Notes under the pieces: model-generated
The model's input: the letters and a program-made list of their open reading frames with translations, nothing else
Database searches by the model: none
Told to the model about the DNA's origin: nothing
Shown here: in pieces, positions 17,631-27,238 of the stretch
Layout: each line of letters starts with the position of its first letter
Position numbering within the stretch: position 1 is the first letter of the stretch
Translations under genes and position numbers: made by a program
Assembly (NCBI GenBank): GCA_016708875.1
Contig: JADJFA010000006.1
Coordinates: 1-64,000, forward strand
Direction of reading: 5' to 3'
DNA length: 64,000 bases
From: Lewinellaceae bacterium
Lineage (GTDB): Bacteria; Bacteroidota; Bacteroidia; Chitinophagales; Saprospiraceae

Positions 17631-20525
17631 ATGAAAAAAGCACTTCTACTGATTGCATTTCTTGCTGCCGTTATGGGCAGCGCTTACGCCCAGGTCATTG
17701 TATCGGGCAACATTACAACAAACACAACCTGGACGAAAAACAACGTCTATTTGCTCCAAGGCTTCATTTATGTAAAAAGTGGCGCTACACTCACCATTGA
17801 GGCCGGTACGGTCATCAAAGGCGACAAAACTACCAAAGGCACCCTTATTGTAACCCGCGGCTCAAAAGTCATCGCTGATGGCACACCTTCTGAGCCAATC
17901 GTGTTTACCAGCAATGAAGCCAATCCTACCTATGGCGACTGGGGCGGTGTTATCCTACTCGGCAACGCTTCTACCAATGCTTCTTTCCAAGGCCAACCAG
18001 GTGTGGGTCAAATTGAAGGCGGCGTGGACAATGCTGAAGGAGATGGCCTTTATGGCGGCGGCGCTACGCCAAACGATGCCGACAATTCTGGAATTCTTCG
18101 CTATGTACGCATTGAAAACTGCGGTATCGCTTTTCAGCCTAACAGCGAAATCAACGGCCTTACCATGGGCGGCGTGGGAAGTGGAACTACCATTGAATAT
18201 GTGGAAGTTGCATACTCTGGCGACGATGCTTTCGAATGGTTTGGTGGAACCGTGAATTGCAAATACCTTATCGCTTATCGCGCTCTGGATGATGATTTTG
18301 ATGCAGACTTTGGTTACTCTGGTAAAGTTCAATTTGGGCTTTCGGTCCGCGACCCACAAATTGCTGACCAAAGCAGTTCCAACGGTTTTGAGGTGGACAA
18401 CGATGCTCAGGGTTCTGGCAATACGCCCAAAACCAAACCAACGTTTTCAAACATGACAGTGATTGGGCCAACCGGCGGCTCCATCAATAGCCTGTACAAC
18501 CGCGCCAGCCACTTGCGCCGGAACAACGAGATTGGCCTTTACAACTCTTTGTTCGTAGGCCAATACCCTGTCGGACTTTTCATTGACGGTGATTCTTGCG
18601 CCGTGAATGCCCAAACGGGCAAACTGGTGGTGAAAAATTCTTACTACTACGGCATGACGGAACTGCTCCGTAAAAACACGGCAACTTTTGACATCGTTGC
18701 CTGGGCAGCGGCCAACCAAATTACAACGGGGGCAAACACTGCCGACGCGCAATTGGTAGATCCATTCAATCTCGCGCTTCCCAATCCTCGCCCGGGCGCA
18801 AATTCACCCGTGTTGGGTGGCGCGCAATTTAACGATCCACGCGTGGCAGATTTCTTCTTCTCCCGCGTTTCGTACGCTGGCGCTTTCGGACCTTCTGGCG
18901 ATTGGACTTGCCCTTGGGCCAAATGGGGTCAGCCCGGTTGCTTGCCTTCTAACCAAGAACAAGTGGTAAGCGGAAACATCAGCTCCAATACAACTTGGAC
19001 TGCTAACAAAACATATGTGCTTCAAGGTTTTGTGTACGTTAAAAACTGCGCTACACTCACGATCGAGCCTGGTACCATCATCAAGGGCGACAAAGGCTCA
19101 AAGGGTGCACTAATCGTTACCCGTTGTTCCAAAATCATCGCTGACGGCACCGTGGGCGAGCCAATCGTGTTCACCACCAACGACCCGAACCCGACTTACG
19201 GCTCTTGGGGCGGACTTATCATCCTGGGCAATGGTACCACCAACGCTACTTTCAATGGACAGTCTGGTGTAGGACAAATCGAAGGCGGTGTGGACAATGC
19301 TTCAGGGGATGGACTTTATGGCGGTGGTGCAAATGCAAATGCTGCCGATAACTCGGGCATCCTTCGCTATGTGCGCATCGAATACCCTGGTATCGCTTTC
19401 CAGCCAAACAGTGAGATCAACGGTCTTACTATGGGCGGCGTTGGCTCCGGTACAACCATTGATCACATCCAGGTTTCCTACTGCGGCGACGACTCCTACG
19501 AGTGGTTTGGCGGCTCTGTAAACTGCAAGCACCTCATTGCATATCGCGGTCTGGACGATGATTTTGATACTGATTTTGGTTACAACGGCGATATTCAATT
19601 CGCCCTCGCTGTGCGCGACCCGCAAATTGCCGACCAAAGCAGCTCGAACGGTTTTGAAATTGACAACGACGCTCAAGGCTCCACAAACACACCTAAAACC
19701 AAACCTACTTTCTCGAACGTGACCATCGTTGGCCCTACAAGCCCAGCCAACAGCCTATATAACCGCGCGGCGCATATTCGCCGTAATTCGGAGCCTGGAA
19801 TTTTCAATTCGCTCCTTATCGGCTCGTATCCTGTTGGTATTTTCATTGACGGAAACTCTTGCGCAAGCAATGCCACGAACGGTCTTTTGGAGATCAAAAA
19901 TACCATCGTAGCCGGAGAAACGGATCTGTTGCGTACGAACGCTACCAATGGCTTTAATGTCAACACTTGGTATGATACCCCAGGCTTTAACAACGACAGT
20001 CTGCTCACGAGTGCAGAGGCTAAATTGGAGGATCCATTCAACCTTGATTTCCCGAATGCACAACCTACGGCGGGTTCGCCAGTATTGGGTGCTGCAGCAT
20101 TTGGAGCGGCACGTATCAACAAGCCATTCTTTGATAAGGTTGATTATATCGGTGCGTTTAGCGGCATCGGTGCAGCCTCTGACTGGACTTGCGGCTGGTC
20201 GAAATTCCTTGACCTGAACACCAATTGCTTTACGGGTTCGGTTGGCACAAAAGACATCGCGGCATTTGCCAGCGACATTAAACTGTACCCAACCATGACA
20301 AGCGACCGCGCTACATTGGAAATGAACCTCCTGAATGAAGCCGATTTGCAAGTAGATTTCATTGGACTTGACGGTCAATACTACGGCCAGCAAGTGAATG
20401 AAAAAACTTCCGCAGGGCAACAGTCCTTCACGCTGAACACGAGCCATTTGCCTGTTGGATTCTACTTTGTCCGCATTCAGGTGGGTGATGCGGTGACAGC
20501 AGAAAAATTGATCGTGGTACGATAA
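17631..20525 (+). CDS. Duplicated right-handed beta-helix protein with T9SS sorting tail
   Basis: The ATG at 17631 starts a signal peptide (MKKALLLIAFLAAVMGSAYAQ); the frame also opens further upstream but across the operator. The 964-residue protein has two homologous halves. The first begins VIVSGNITTNTTWTKNNVY (about residue 22), the second VVSGNISSNTTWTANKTY (about 447). Each contains TLTIE(A/P)GT(V/I)IKGDK, GVGQIEGGVDNA, a GILRYVRIE helix rung and SSSNGFE(V/I)DNDAQGS. The last 85 residues are a type IX sorting domain (IKLYPTMTSDRATLEM to EKLIVVR). It should be secreted or surface-bound. The shared operator pairs it with the TonB receptor at 13049, perhaps as ligand-binding partner or hydrolase. 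No catalytic residues are recognised. Confidence 0.85.
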   Translation: MKKALLLIAFLAAVMGSAYAQVIVSGNITTNTTWTKNNVYLLQGFIYVKSGATLTIEAGTVIKGDKTTKGTLIVTRGSKVIADGTPSEPIVFTSNEANPTYGDWGGVILLGNASTNASFQGQPGVGQIEGGVDNAEGDGLYGGGATPNDADNSGILRYVRIENCGIAFQPNSEINGLTMGGVGSGTTIEYVEVAYSGDDAFEWFGGTVNCKYLIAYRALDDDFDADFGYSGKVQFGLSVRDPQIADQSSSNGFEVDNDAQGSGNTPKTKPTFSNMTVIGPTGGSINSLYNRASHLRRNNEIGLYNSLFVGQYPVGLFIDGDSCAVNAQTGKLVVKNSYYYGMTELLRKNTATFDIVAWAAANQITTGANTADAQLVDPFNLALPNPRPGANSPVLGGAQFNDPRVADFFFSRVSYAGAFGPSGDWTCPWAKWGQPGCLPSNQEQVVSGNISSNTTWTANKTYVLQGFVYVKNCATLTIEPGTIIKGDKGSKGALIVTRCSKIIADGTVGEPIVFTTNDPNPTYGSWGGLIILGNGTTNATFNGQSGVGQIEGGVDNASGDGLYGGGANANAADNSGILRYVRIEYPGIAFQPNSEINGLTMGGVGSGTTIDHIQVSYCGDDSYEWFGGSVNCKHLIAYRGLDDDFDTDFGYNGDIQFALAVRDPQIADQSSSNGFEIDNDAQGSTNTPKTKPTFSNVTIVGPTSPANSLYNRAAHIRRNSEPGIFNSLLIGSYPVGIFIDGNSCASNATNGLLEIKNTIVAGETDLLRTNATNGFNVNTWYDTPGFNNDSLLTSAEAKLEDPFNLDFPNAQPTAGSPVLGAAAFGAARINKPFFDKVDYIGAFSGIGAASDWTCGWSKFLDLNTNCFTGSVGTKDIAAFASDIKLYPTMTSDRATLEMNLLNEADLQVDFIGLDGQYYGQQVNEKTSAGQQSFTLNTSHLPVGFYFVRIQVGDAVTAEKLIVVR

Positions 20526-20562
20526 TAAAGAGCATTTAAGACCTAATCAAGACTATAAGCCA

Positions 20563-20599
20563 ACGGCGGCGCGTCATGACGCGCCGCCGTTTTTTTTTG
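20563..20599 (+). terminator. Strong intrinsic terminator
   Basis: ACGGCGGCGCGTCA and TGACGCGCCGCCGT form a perfect palindrome followed by a run of Ts. It ends the beta-helix transcript. Confidence 0.92.
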
Positions 20600-20623
20600 C
20601 TGTGTTACATTCAAATAGAAAAT

Positions 20624-20631
20624 TACCTTTG
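20624..20631 (+). promoter_or_regulatory. -7 element TACCTTTG
   Basis: This is an exact TAnnTTTG match 41 bases before the ATG of the hypothetical gene at 20672, with a TTTG 24 bases further upstream. Confidence 0.6.
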
Positions 20632-20671
20632 GGCTTCCCTGTTATTCACCTATTAAACGAAGCTCCACACC

Positions 20672-21364
20672 ATGTTTTATTTTCGCCTCAACCGCATCCT
20701 GATCCACTCGAACCATCGAAAAACCCTGCTCAGAAAGCGTGACAAAACTGATGTCGAAATTTATTGCTTTGTCACAACGGGTACACACCCATTGCCCGCG
20801 CTGAAAGGACTGACGGCCGAGTCAGACGAAGTCAAAAAAACTGCGATGTTGAAAAAAGCCGTGCAACAAGCGGTAGAGTCGCGCATTTTTACTCCGATAG
20901 AAAACGTCAAGGACAATCACGTGCTCACTTTTGGCGACACCGGATTTGTTATGTATGATGACGATAAAATTCCTGACGAATTTCACTTTCAGATGGTGCT
21001 CATTGGCAGTCGCAACAAGCAACGCAACACAGCGAAACTCCTTCAGGAGGTAGCAAATGATGCGGAATTTCCTGGCTTTCTTAAATCGGCTGGGCAACTT
21101 GTGGGTGTTTCTGCCAACCCCGCTGTAGCCGTTGGCGCAGCCATAGGCAAGTTCCTTACCGGATACCTGCTCCGTGTCGCATCAGAACAAGACGACGACC
21201 AACTCGGCCTGGTATATCAAAGTTGGAACCGCAAGGAACACTACCCACATGGAGAGCGCAAGCGTGACGATAATCTGGACCTGACTGGCAATATCCGCTA
21301 TGATTACTCGCTTTTCGGCTTTGAAAAGCCCAGGAAGAAAAAGAAGGAAGCGCCTGTAGGGTGA
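20672..21364 (+). CDS. Hypothetical protein, 230 residues
   Basis: I do not recognise a family. There is no signal peptide. The first third is basic and beta-rich (MFYFRLNRILIHSNHRKTLLRKRDKTDVEIYCFVTTG). The middle has a helical Ala/Lys segment and the strand DNHVLTFGDTGFVMYDDDKIPDEFHFQMVLIGS. A small-residue stretch, LVGVSANPAVAVGAAIGKFLTGYLL, could be a buried helix. The C-terminus is very basic (FGFEKPRKKKKEAPVG). The alternating pattern suggests a C2-like or jelly-roll fold, which is only a guess. It has its own promoter and stands alone between a strong terminator and a convergent lipoprotein gene. Confidence 0.75.
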   Translation: MFYFRLNRILIHSNHRKTLLRKRDKTDVEIYCFVTTGTHPLPALKGLTAESDEVKKTAMLKKAVQQAVESRIFTPIENVKDNHVLTFGDTGFVMYDDDKIPDEFHFQMVLIGSRNKQRNTAKLLQEVANDAEFPGFLKSAGQLVGVSANPAVAVGAAIGKFLTGYLLRVASEQDDDQLGLVYQSWNRKEHYPHGERKRDDNLDLTGNIRYDYSLFGFEKPRKKKKEAPVG

Positions 21365-21508
21365 AATTCACCGGAGAAGGAACCGCAAAATTTAACCGCC
21401 GAACCGAAGAACGCCAAATTTACTTCCTTCGAAATCAGAAATAATCAGATTCACGACTTTGCGTCGTCTCTCCGGTTGGCGTTTTCCTAAATAAATTTCG
21501 GCCTACAC

Positions 21509-21991
21509 TCATTCCAAAATCAAAACCCCCGATGCCTCAAACGCCACCTCGCGTTTTGGCTCGGTAATTTTTGCGATTTCTTCGGGCGATTTTTTCGCAT
21601 CCTCCGCATAGTGACGCAGCACGTCCACAGAAGTGGTTTCCACACGAGCAAAGCCCTCCACCACGACGTGCTTCCCAGAGAGGTCTTTCGGCATAAAGAA
21701 AGCGTAGTCTTTGAACGTAACACGCATTTCCGGGTAGCCAGGCTGGTCGGACACAAGGGTCATCCAACAGCCTTTTTTCTGGCATACTTCCTTCACTTTT
21801 CCGGTCACTTTCATTGCCAAGGAATCCGTAGTGGCCATTTTTGCCATTACTGCATCGTAGGGCACCGCGTTGTCATTTGTGACCGTCGTACCGAAGTGTT
21901 TGCCGTCTCCAACGTTTTTCGAGTTTGGGTTTTGGGCACAGGCAGTCATAACAGCTGCTGCACAAAAGCCGAGCAATAGACTTTTTAACAT
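21509..21991 (-). CDS. DUF4920 domain-containing lipoprotein
   Basis: The 160-residue product starts with a lipoprotein signal (LLLGFCAAAVMTAC, Cys 18 as the lipid site). The body carries the DUF4920 core: VPYDAVMAKM, AMKVTGKVKEVCQKKGCWMTL, then VTFKDYAFFMPKDLSGKHVVVEGFA, in an OB-like arrangement with a conserved Cys pair. It would sit in the periplasm attached to a membrane. The family has no established function; the CxxxGC pair suggests redox or metal binding. A minus-strand -7 element lies 60 bases upstream. Confidence 0.85.
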   Translation of the reverse strand: MLKSLLLGFCAAAVMTACAQNPNSKNVGDGKHFGTTVTNDNAVPYDAVMAKMATTDSLAMKVTGKVKEVCQKKGCWMTLVSDQPGYPEMRVTFKDYAFFMPKDLSGKHVVVEGFARVETTSVDVLRHYAEDAKKSPEEIAKITEPKREVAFEASGVLILE

Positions 21992-22050
21992 GGTTTTAAA
22001 AATTTTACAAGTAATTGAAAATCATGATATTGGCCTCTAAAATGGGTGCG

Positions 22051-22058
22051 CAAAAGTA
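22051..22058 (-). promoter_or_regulatory. -7 element TACTTTTG (minus strand) for the DUF4920 gene
   Basis: On the minus strand TACTTTTG is preceded by a TTTG about 15 bases upstream (plus 22074-22077). The start codon is 60 bases downstream. From 22080 to 22276 I see only a small hairpin at about 22186-22200 (GCTCC-TTT-GGAGC) and no gene. Confidence 0.6.
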
Positions 22059-22276
22059 CAAATTTGAAACGAATCAAATACGTCTGGCACAATATTAGGT
22101 CAGTAGAGTTGTTCTTGCGTCACTTTTAATCCGCCTCGGTAATCTTTCGAACTATAACTTTTCACTGACGTTTGAACCCGCTCCTTTGGAGCGTGTTTAA
22201 TCAATTCTGAACTACACTCTGCTTGCACCCTTCGTTTACTCGCACTTTTGCAAAACAAATTCAAAATCCGTTAAAC

Positions 22277-23973
22277 ATGAAGGGGTTTAATCTCTTTTTC
22301 CGCCTGTCTGCGCTGGCTATTTTGCTGGCAGCGACTTCCTACCAGACCGCCGCACAATGTATCAGCGGCAATTGCCAAAACGGCACCGGCACGTACCGTT
22401 ACTCCGCAAGCTCGAAGTACACGGGTCAATTCCAAAACGCAGTCCGCCACGGGAAGGGCAAAATGTCCTACTCCGATGGAAGTGTCTACGACGGGCCATT
22501 TAACTATGGCAAAAACAAGGCGATGGGGGCACCATCACCTACATTAACGGGGACAAGTACGTTGGCCAATGGGCGCGCGACTATCCCAACGGCAAGGGTA
22601 AGTATTATTTCAAGACCAAAGAACGATTCGAAGGCGACTTCGTAAATGGTGAGTTCGATGGCCAGGGTACGATGTACTATTCCGATGGCGCCTATTACAC
22701 CGGCGCTTGGAAAAAAAGTAAAAAGCATGGCACAGGTACCCTCGTCTCTACAGATGGCGAGCGGAAAAGCGGAACCTGGAATCAGGGCAAGCTTGTGAAT
22801 AAACCTGCAGGCGCACCCAACCGAAATGAAACTTCCACGGCTTCTAACACGGGCAACAAACCGCCTGCAAACAAGCCACCTGCCGCCAAGCCAAACAACA
22901 CGACCAAACCAAATCCCGCCAAACCAGATGTGGCTGGCCTCCGCAACTGTGGCACCAATTACTGCCGCAGTGGACAAGGTTATTACGACTACCCCGATGG
23001 TTCACGCTGGACGGGTGAATTCAAGGACGGCTACCCTAATGGACGCGGCGTATGCTATTACTCCAATGGGGACCGTTACGAAGGGGAATGGGCCAACAAT
23101 GCCCCTTATGGCGAGGGAGTGATGTATTTTGCAACGGGCCGTGTGTATGGTGCGGTATGGGTGAATGGTTCGCCGATCAAAGAACTTGACTCCGACGAAG
23201 CCGTCCCTAGCGAGCCTGTGCGGACAGACCAAAGTCAGGGCGTGAAAATTTGGGCCGTAGTTGTTGGTGTGGGCAAATACACCGCAATGCCCTCGCTCAA
23301 ATTCACCGACGACGACGCTTTCCGTTTCTACTCGCACCTCAAAAGCCCGGAAGGGGGCGCATTGCCTGATAATCAGATTGATATCCTCGTAGACGAAGGC
23401 GCAACCCGCGAAAACATCCTTAAAACCATGCGCAAATTGTTTTTGCAAGCGGACGAGAATGATGTGGTGATGTTCTATTTCAGCGGTCACGGTCTAGAAG
23501 GTTGTTTCCTTCCAGTAGATTTTGACGGCTTTAACAACAAACTCCGACACGACGAAATTCGCCAAATCTTGAAGCAGAGCAAGGCTAAGCACAAACTCTG
23601 TATTGCCGATGCCTGTCATAGCGGTTCGCTCAATTTCAACGGCGCCCTGGCTTCCAAAGGCCCAGCGCCTGTGTCACTCCAGCGTTTTTATCAGGCTTTT
23701 GAAGAAACAGACGGCGGAATCGCCCTTCTGATGTCGTCAAAGCCCGAGGAACTCTCGCTCGAAGATCACGGCCTACGCCAAGGGGTGTTCACCTACTATG
23801 TTTTGCGTGGCATGAAAGGCGCTGCCGATTCTAACGGCGACTTTATTGTGAGCATTAAAGAACTTTACACTTTTGTGTACGCAAGGGTGCGCGATTATAC
23901 CGCTGGAGTGCAAACGCCGGTGCTTACAGGCGATTATGATGATGCAATGCCGGTATCGTTGCGTAGGCAGTAG
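22277..23973 (+). CDS. Secreted MORN-repeat / caspase-family (C14) fusion protein, frameshifted
   Basis: The ATG at 22277 opens a signal peptide (LSALAILLAATSYQTAAQ). MORN repeats follow (GTGTYRYSASSKYTGQF, GKGKMSYSDGSVYDG, then after a one-base frameshift near 22520 GTITYINGDKYVGQW, GKGKYYFKTKERFEGDF, GQGTMYYSDGAYYTGAW). A Pro/Asn/Lys-rich linker and two further MORN units come next. From about 23250 there is a caspase-like peptidase domain with the catalytic His in YFSGHGLEG (codon at 23488) and Cys in IADACHSGS (codon at 23613). Both dyad residues are intact, so it should be active. Orthocaspases cleave after basic residues. Fusion to MORN repeats suggests a membrane- or protein-docked peptidase; target unknown. 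Confidence 0.82.
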
Positions 23974-23996
23974 AAGACTTCACTGTTACAATAATT

Positions 23997-24141
23997 AAAC
24001 CGCAAAACCGCAAAACCGGAGAACCGCAAAATGTAAAACCGTGAGTAGATTGATTTCGAAAAGTACAAATTTTGTCATTTTCGAATCAAAATGCGCGGTT
24101 TTACATTTTGCTGTTCTCCGGTTTTGCGGTTTTGCTGTTTA
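23997..24141. repeat. Large inverted repeat of CCGCAAAACCGGAGAACC words
   Basis: AAACCGCAAAACCGCAAAACCGG, GAGAACCGCAAAATGTAAAACCG and their complements face each other around a 60-base centre. It belongs to the family seen at 3303 and 21383. It lies between the caspase gene stop and the PBP1C promoter. Confidence 0.85.
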
Positions 24142-24170
24142 ATTCAGTAACCGCCTTCTCTCGCCTTTCC

Positions 24171-24178
24171 TACTTTTG
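24171..24178 (+). promoter_or_regulatory. -7 element TACTTTTG before pbpC
   Basis: This is an exact TAnnTTTG match 18 bases before the coding start, leaving a very short leader. Confidence 0.65.
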
Positions 24179-24195
24179 AGGCAAAATTCTCCCAA

Positions 24196-26649
24196 TTGAA
24201 TTTCCCATTCAAAAACAAAGTCTATTCATTTTGGCAGCGTATTAGGGGCCTTGCTCAACGCCGTCCCAAAACCACCGCAGCATTGGTTTTGCTCCTGCTC
24301 CTGTGGCTTTTTTGCCTGCCGCGCCCTTTGTTCCAAAAACCGCTCAGCACCGTGCTGGAAGACCGCAAAGGCGAGCTGCTGGGCGCTCGAATTGCCGAAG
24401 ATGGCCAATGGCGTTTCCCTACAAGCGATTCACTGCCAACCAAATACGCGCAATGTGTAGTGGAATTTGAAGACAAGCGATTCTGGTATCACCCTGGCGT
24501 GGATCCGCTTAGCCTTGTCCGGGCGTTTTGGCTCAATTTGAAAAATGCCCGGGTGGTTAGTGGCGGCAGCACCCTTACCATGCAGGTTATCCGCTTGTCT
24601 CGCGACAACCCTTCACGTACGGTTTTGGAAAAAATTGTAGAGGCATTCATGTCCACTCGGCTCGAGCTGACTTATTCCAAAAAAGAAATACTTTGTTTGT
24701 ATGCTTCCAATGCTCCGTTTGGCGGCAATGTGGTTGGTTTGGAAGCTGCTTCGTGGCGTTATTATGGTAAACGCCCCGGACTCCTCACATGGGCCGAAGC
24801 TGCTACCTTGGCCGTTTTGCCAAACAGCCCCGCGCTCATACACCCCGGTCGGAATCGTGCTGTTTTACTGGCGAAAAGAAACCGCTTGCTTCAAAAACTC
24901 TGGGAAGATGGCAGGATAAGTGCATCTGAATGCGATTATGCGAAACAGGAACCATTGCCTGAACAGCCACTCCCGCTCCCGCAACTCGCGCCTCACCTGC
25001 TCGACCGTTTGATGCTCGAAAGTCAAGAGCCACGCTCTAAAAGTCAACCCTCAAGTTTCCGCCACCACACTTCTCTCGACAAAAACTTACAGGAGCGTGC
25101 CACAGAAATACTGGCCCGTCGCCAGGAATTGTACCGGGGGAACGACATCCACAATCTCGCCGCCGTTATCCTCGATGTGCCTACTGGAGAGGTACTGGCC
25201 TATGTCGGCAATGTGGTTGGCGCAGGCAAGGACCATGGCGAATCGGTAGATGTGCTCACCGCTCCACGCAGTACGGGCAGCATACTTAAGCCCTATCTAT
25301 ATGCGCTTGCTCTGGAGAGCGGCGACATCTTGCCCGGCAGCCTCTTGCACGACATTCCGACCCAACTCGGCGAATACCGCCCCGAAAACTACTACGAAAC
25401 TTACGATGGGGCAGTGCCCGCCCGACGCGCACTGATTCGCTCGCTCAATGTGCCATTCGTGTTGCTCTTGCAACAATATGGTCTCGAAAAATTTCATTTC
25501 GGACTGCAACGCCTCGGACTCAGTACACTGAACAAACCGCCCTCGCACTATGGCCTCTCGCTAATACTTGGTGGCGCCGAGGCAAGTTTGATAGACATTA
25601 CAAACACCTATGCTTGCATGGCGCGTCGCTTGGGCAGTTTTTACGACCGAAATGGCCGTTACGCTTCCGACGATTTTCGCCCTCCAAGATTTTCAATCAC
25701 CAGTAAACCAATCACCCCCTCCTCCGCTATGGCTTCGGCGAGTAAAAACCCCGAATTACTGGGTGCTGGCAGCATTTGGTACACTTTTGAGGCGATGCGC
25801 GAAGTAGAGCGACCCAACAGTGCGGGAGAATGGGAGTTGTTCCGGGCCAGCAGGCAAGTGGCCTGGAAAACGGGCACAAGTTTTGGATTCCGCGATGCCT
25901 GGGCGGCGGGAGTTACGCCTCGATACGCAGTAGGGGTGTGGGTAGGCAATGCCGATGGCGAAGGGAGGCCGGGCTTGCTCGGAGTGGAAATGGCTGCGCC
26001 CATCTTGTTCGAGATTTTTGGGCAGTTGCCTCAAGAAGGTGGTTGGTTTGACCCGCCTTACGACGATATGGCGCAAGTGCCTGTATGCCGCCAAAGTGGT
26101 TTTCGGGCCAGCGATATTTGCGAAGCAGATACGATGTGGATACCAAAATCTGCACTAAAAGCCGCTGTCTGTCCGTACCACCAAATGCTTCATCTCGACC
26201 CAACGGGCCAGTGGCAAGTTACGAGCGATTGCGAATCGCCAGCCTTGATGCAGCACCGGGCATGGTTCATATTGCCGCCCATCGAGGAGTATTATTTCAA
26301 AGGGAAAAATCCGGGGTATATATCACCGCCGCCGTTTCGAGCCGATTGCAGCGGCTCACAAGCCGCGCAAAATCAGACGCCGATGCAACTCATTTACCCC
26401 AAACACCCCACGCGAATATATGTCCCCGTGGATTTGGATGGAAAATTGGGAAGCACGGTATTTCAAGTAGCCCACCGCTCCAGAAGTGCCGAGATTTTCT
26501 GGCATTTGGACGGTAATTACCTTGGCAACACCACCGTTTTTCATCAAATGGCCCTGCAGCCGCCTGTGGGCCTGCACACACTTGCCCTGGTGGACCGAGA
26601 TGGTTACCGCTTAGAGCAGACTTTTGAAATTGTTGGGAAGGGCAAGTAG
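24196..26649 (+). CDS. pbpC: Penicillin-binding protein 1C (bifunctional transglycosylase/transpeptidase)
   Basis: The 817-residue protein builds peptidoglycan from the outer face of the inner membrane. One N-terminal membrane segment (TTAALVLLLLLWLFCLP) is followed by a GT51 transglycosylase (about 70-250, EFEDKRFWYHPGVDP with the catalytic Glu, GGSTLTMQVIRL). The transpeptidase (about 290-600) has STGSILKP (nucleophile Ser and Lys), RSLN (SxN motif) and KTGTSFG. The C-terminal 90 residues (TRIYVPVDLDGKLG to EQTFEIVGK) are the BiPBP_C domain that marks PBP1C. The start is a TTG 18 bases from the -7 element; no ATG fits. The alpha-2-macroglobulin gene often beside pbpC is absent here. Confidence 0.93.
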   Translation: MNFPFKNKVYSFWQRIRGLAQRRPKTTAALVLLLLLWLFCLPRPLFQKPLSTVLEDRKGELLGARIAEDGQWRFPTSDSLPTKYAQCVVEFEDKRFWYHPGVDPLSLVRAFWLNLKNARVVSGGSTLTMQVIRLSRDNPSRTVLEKIVEAFMSTRLELTYSKKEILCLYASNAPFGGNVVGLEAASWRYYGKRPGLLTWAEAATLAVLPNSPALIHPGRNRAVLLAKRNRLLQKLWEDGRISASECDYAKQEPLPEQPLPLPQLAPHLLDRLMLESQEPRSKSQPSSFRHHTSLDKNLQERATEILARRQELYRGNDIHNLAAVILDVPTGEVLAYVGNVVGAGKDHGESVDVLTAPRSTGSILKPYLYALALESGDILPGSLLHDIPTQLGEYRPENYYETYDGAVPARRALIRSLNVPFVLLLQQYGLEKFHFGLQRLGLSTLNKPPSHYGLSLILGGAEASLIDITNTYACMARRLGSFYDRNGRYASDDFRPPRFSITSKPITPSSAMASASKNPELLGAGSIWYTFEAMREVERPNSAGEWELFRASRQVAWKTGTSFGFRDAWAAGVTPRYAVGVWVGNADGEGRPGLLGVEMAAPILFEIFGQLPQEGGWFDPPYDDMAQVPVCRQSGFRASDICEADTMWIPKSALKAAVCPYHQMLHLDPTGQWQVTSDCESPALMQHRAWFILPPIEEYYFKGKNPGYISPPPFRADCSGSQAAQNQTPMQLIYPKHPTRIYVPVDLDGKLGSTVFQVAHRSRSAEIFWHLDGNYLGNTTVFHQMALQPPVGLHTLALVDRDGYRLEQTFEIVGKGK

Positions 26650-26707
26650 GGCGAAATTCATGTCGCCTCGAAAGCAAGATTATACAGTGAAATGAATTTC
26701 GCCCTAC
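26646..26707. terminator. Bidirectional terminator-like inverted repeat
   Basis: GTAGGGCGAAATTCAT (26646-26661) and ATGAATTTCGCCCTAC (26692-26707) are exact complements. The arms include the ends of the convergent pbpC and TonB-C genes. Confidence 0.8.
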
Positions 26708-27153
26708 AGCTGAACTGTATAATTATACGTCACCTCAGCAGGCTTTTCTTCTGGCGCTCGTGAGGCGGAAGGGGTCACTGTATAGGCTACCTGCATTTGT
26801 TGCTGCGGAGCAGGCACTTGTTCCGCCATCTGCTTCGGCTTTTTGAACTGCACTTTTACTTTTTGGTGGAAAAGGACGTGAACGCCACGATTGCGTTCCA
26901 CATCAAATTTCATCAGCTGAACTACACGGCAAGCCTCCTCGTCGCAGCCGTGACTTAGGCCTTGCAGCACTCGTGTTGCCACCACATTTCCAAGATAGTC
27001 AATGTCGTATTCGATATACACAATGCCTTCTATTCCAGCCTCAAACGCTTCCTTGGGGTAACGCAAGTTGGAATAAATAAACTTGGTCAATTCCTTTGGC
27101 CCGCCTTTAAAGTGGGGCTGATGGATGAATAGGGTCTTTTTATCTTTAGCCAT
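26704..27153 (-). CDS. Stand-alone TonB C-terminal-domain protein
   Basis: The 149-residue protein contains a TonB C-terminal fold (about 20-105): LTKFIYSNLRYPKEAFEAGIEGIVYIEYDIDYLGNV followed by the ISHGCDEEA-type helix and VHVLFHQKVKVQF. Unlike true TonB it has no N-terminal membrane anchor and no signal peptide. Instead a Pro/Gln-rich tail follows the domain. It lies 85 bases downstream of a putative anti-sigma gene and an ECF sigma gene on the same strand. Such TonB_C modules may bind proteins rather than carry energy; the role is unknown. Confidence 0.75.
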   Translation of the reverse strand: MAKDKKTLFIHQPHFKGGPKELTKFIYSNLRYPKEAFEAGIEGIVYIEYDIDYLGNVVATRVLQGLSHGCDEEACRVVQLMKFDVERNRGVHVLFHQKVKVQFKKPKQMAEQVPAPQQQMQVAYTVTPSASRAPEEKPAEVTYNYTVQL

Positions 27154-27238
27154 TTTACCCGTTTACCCGCCGAAGCCTCGGCGAAGGAGGGTTACTTGTT
27201 CAAATGTAAGTTTCCCTAAGTTTCAAGCTTTTATGTTT

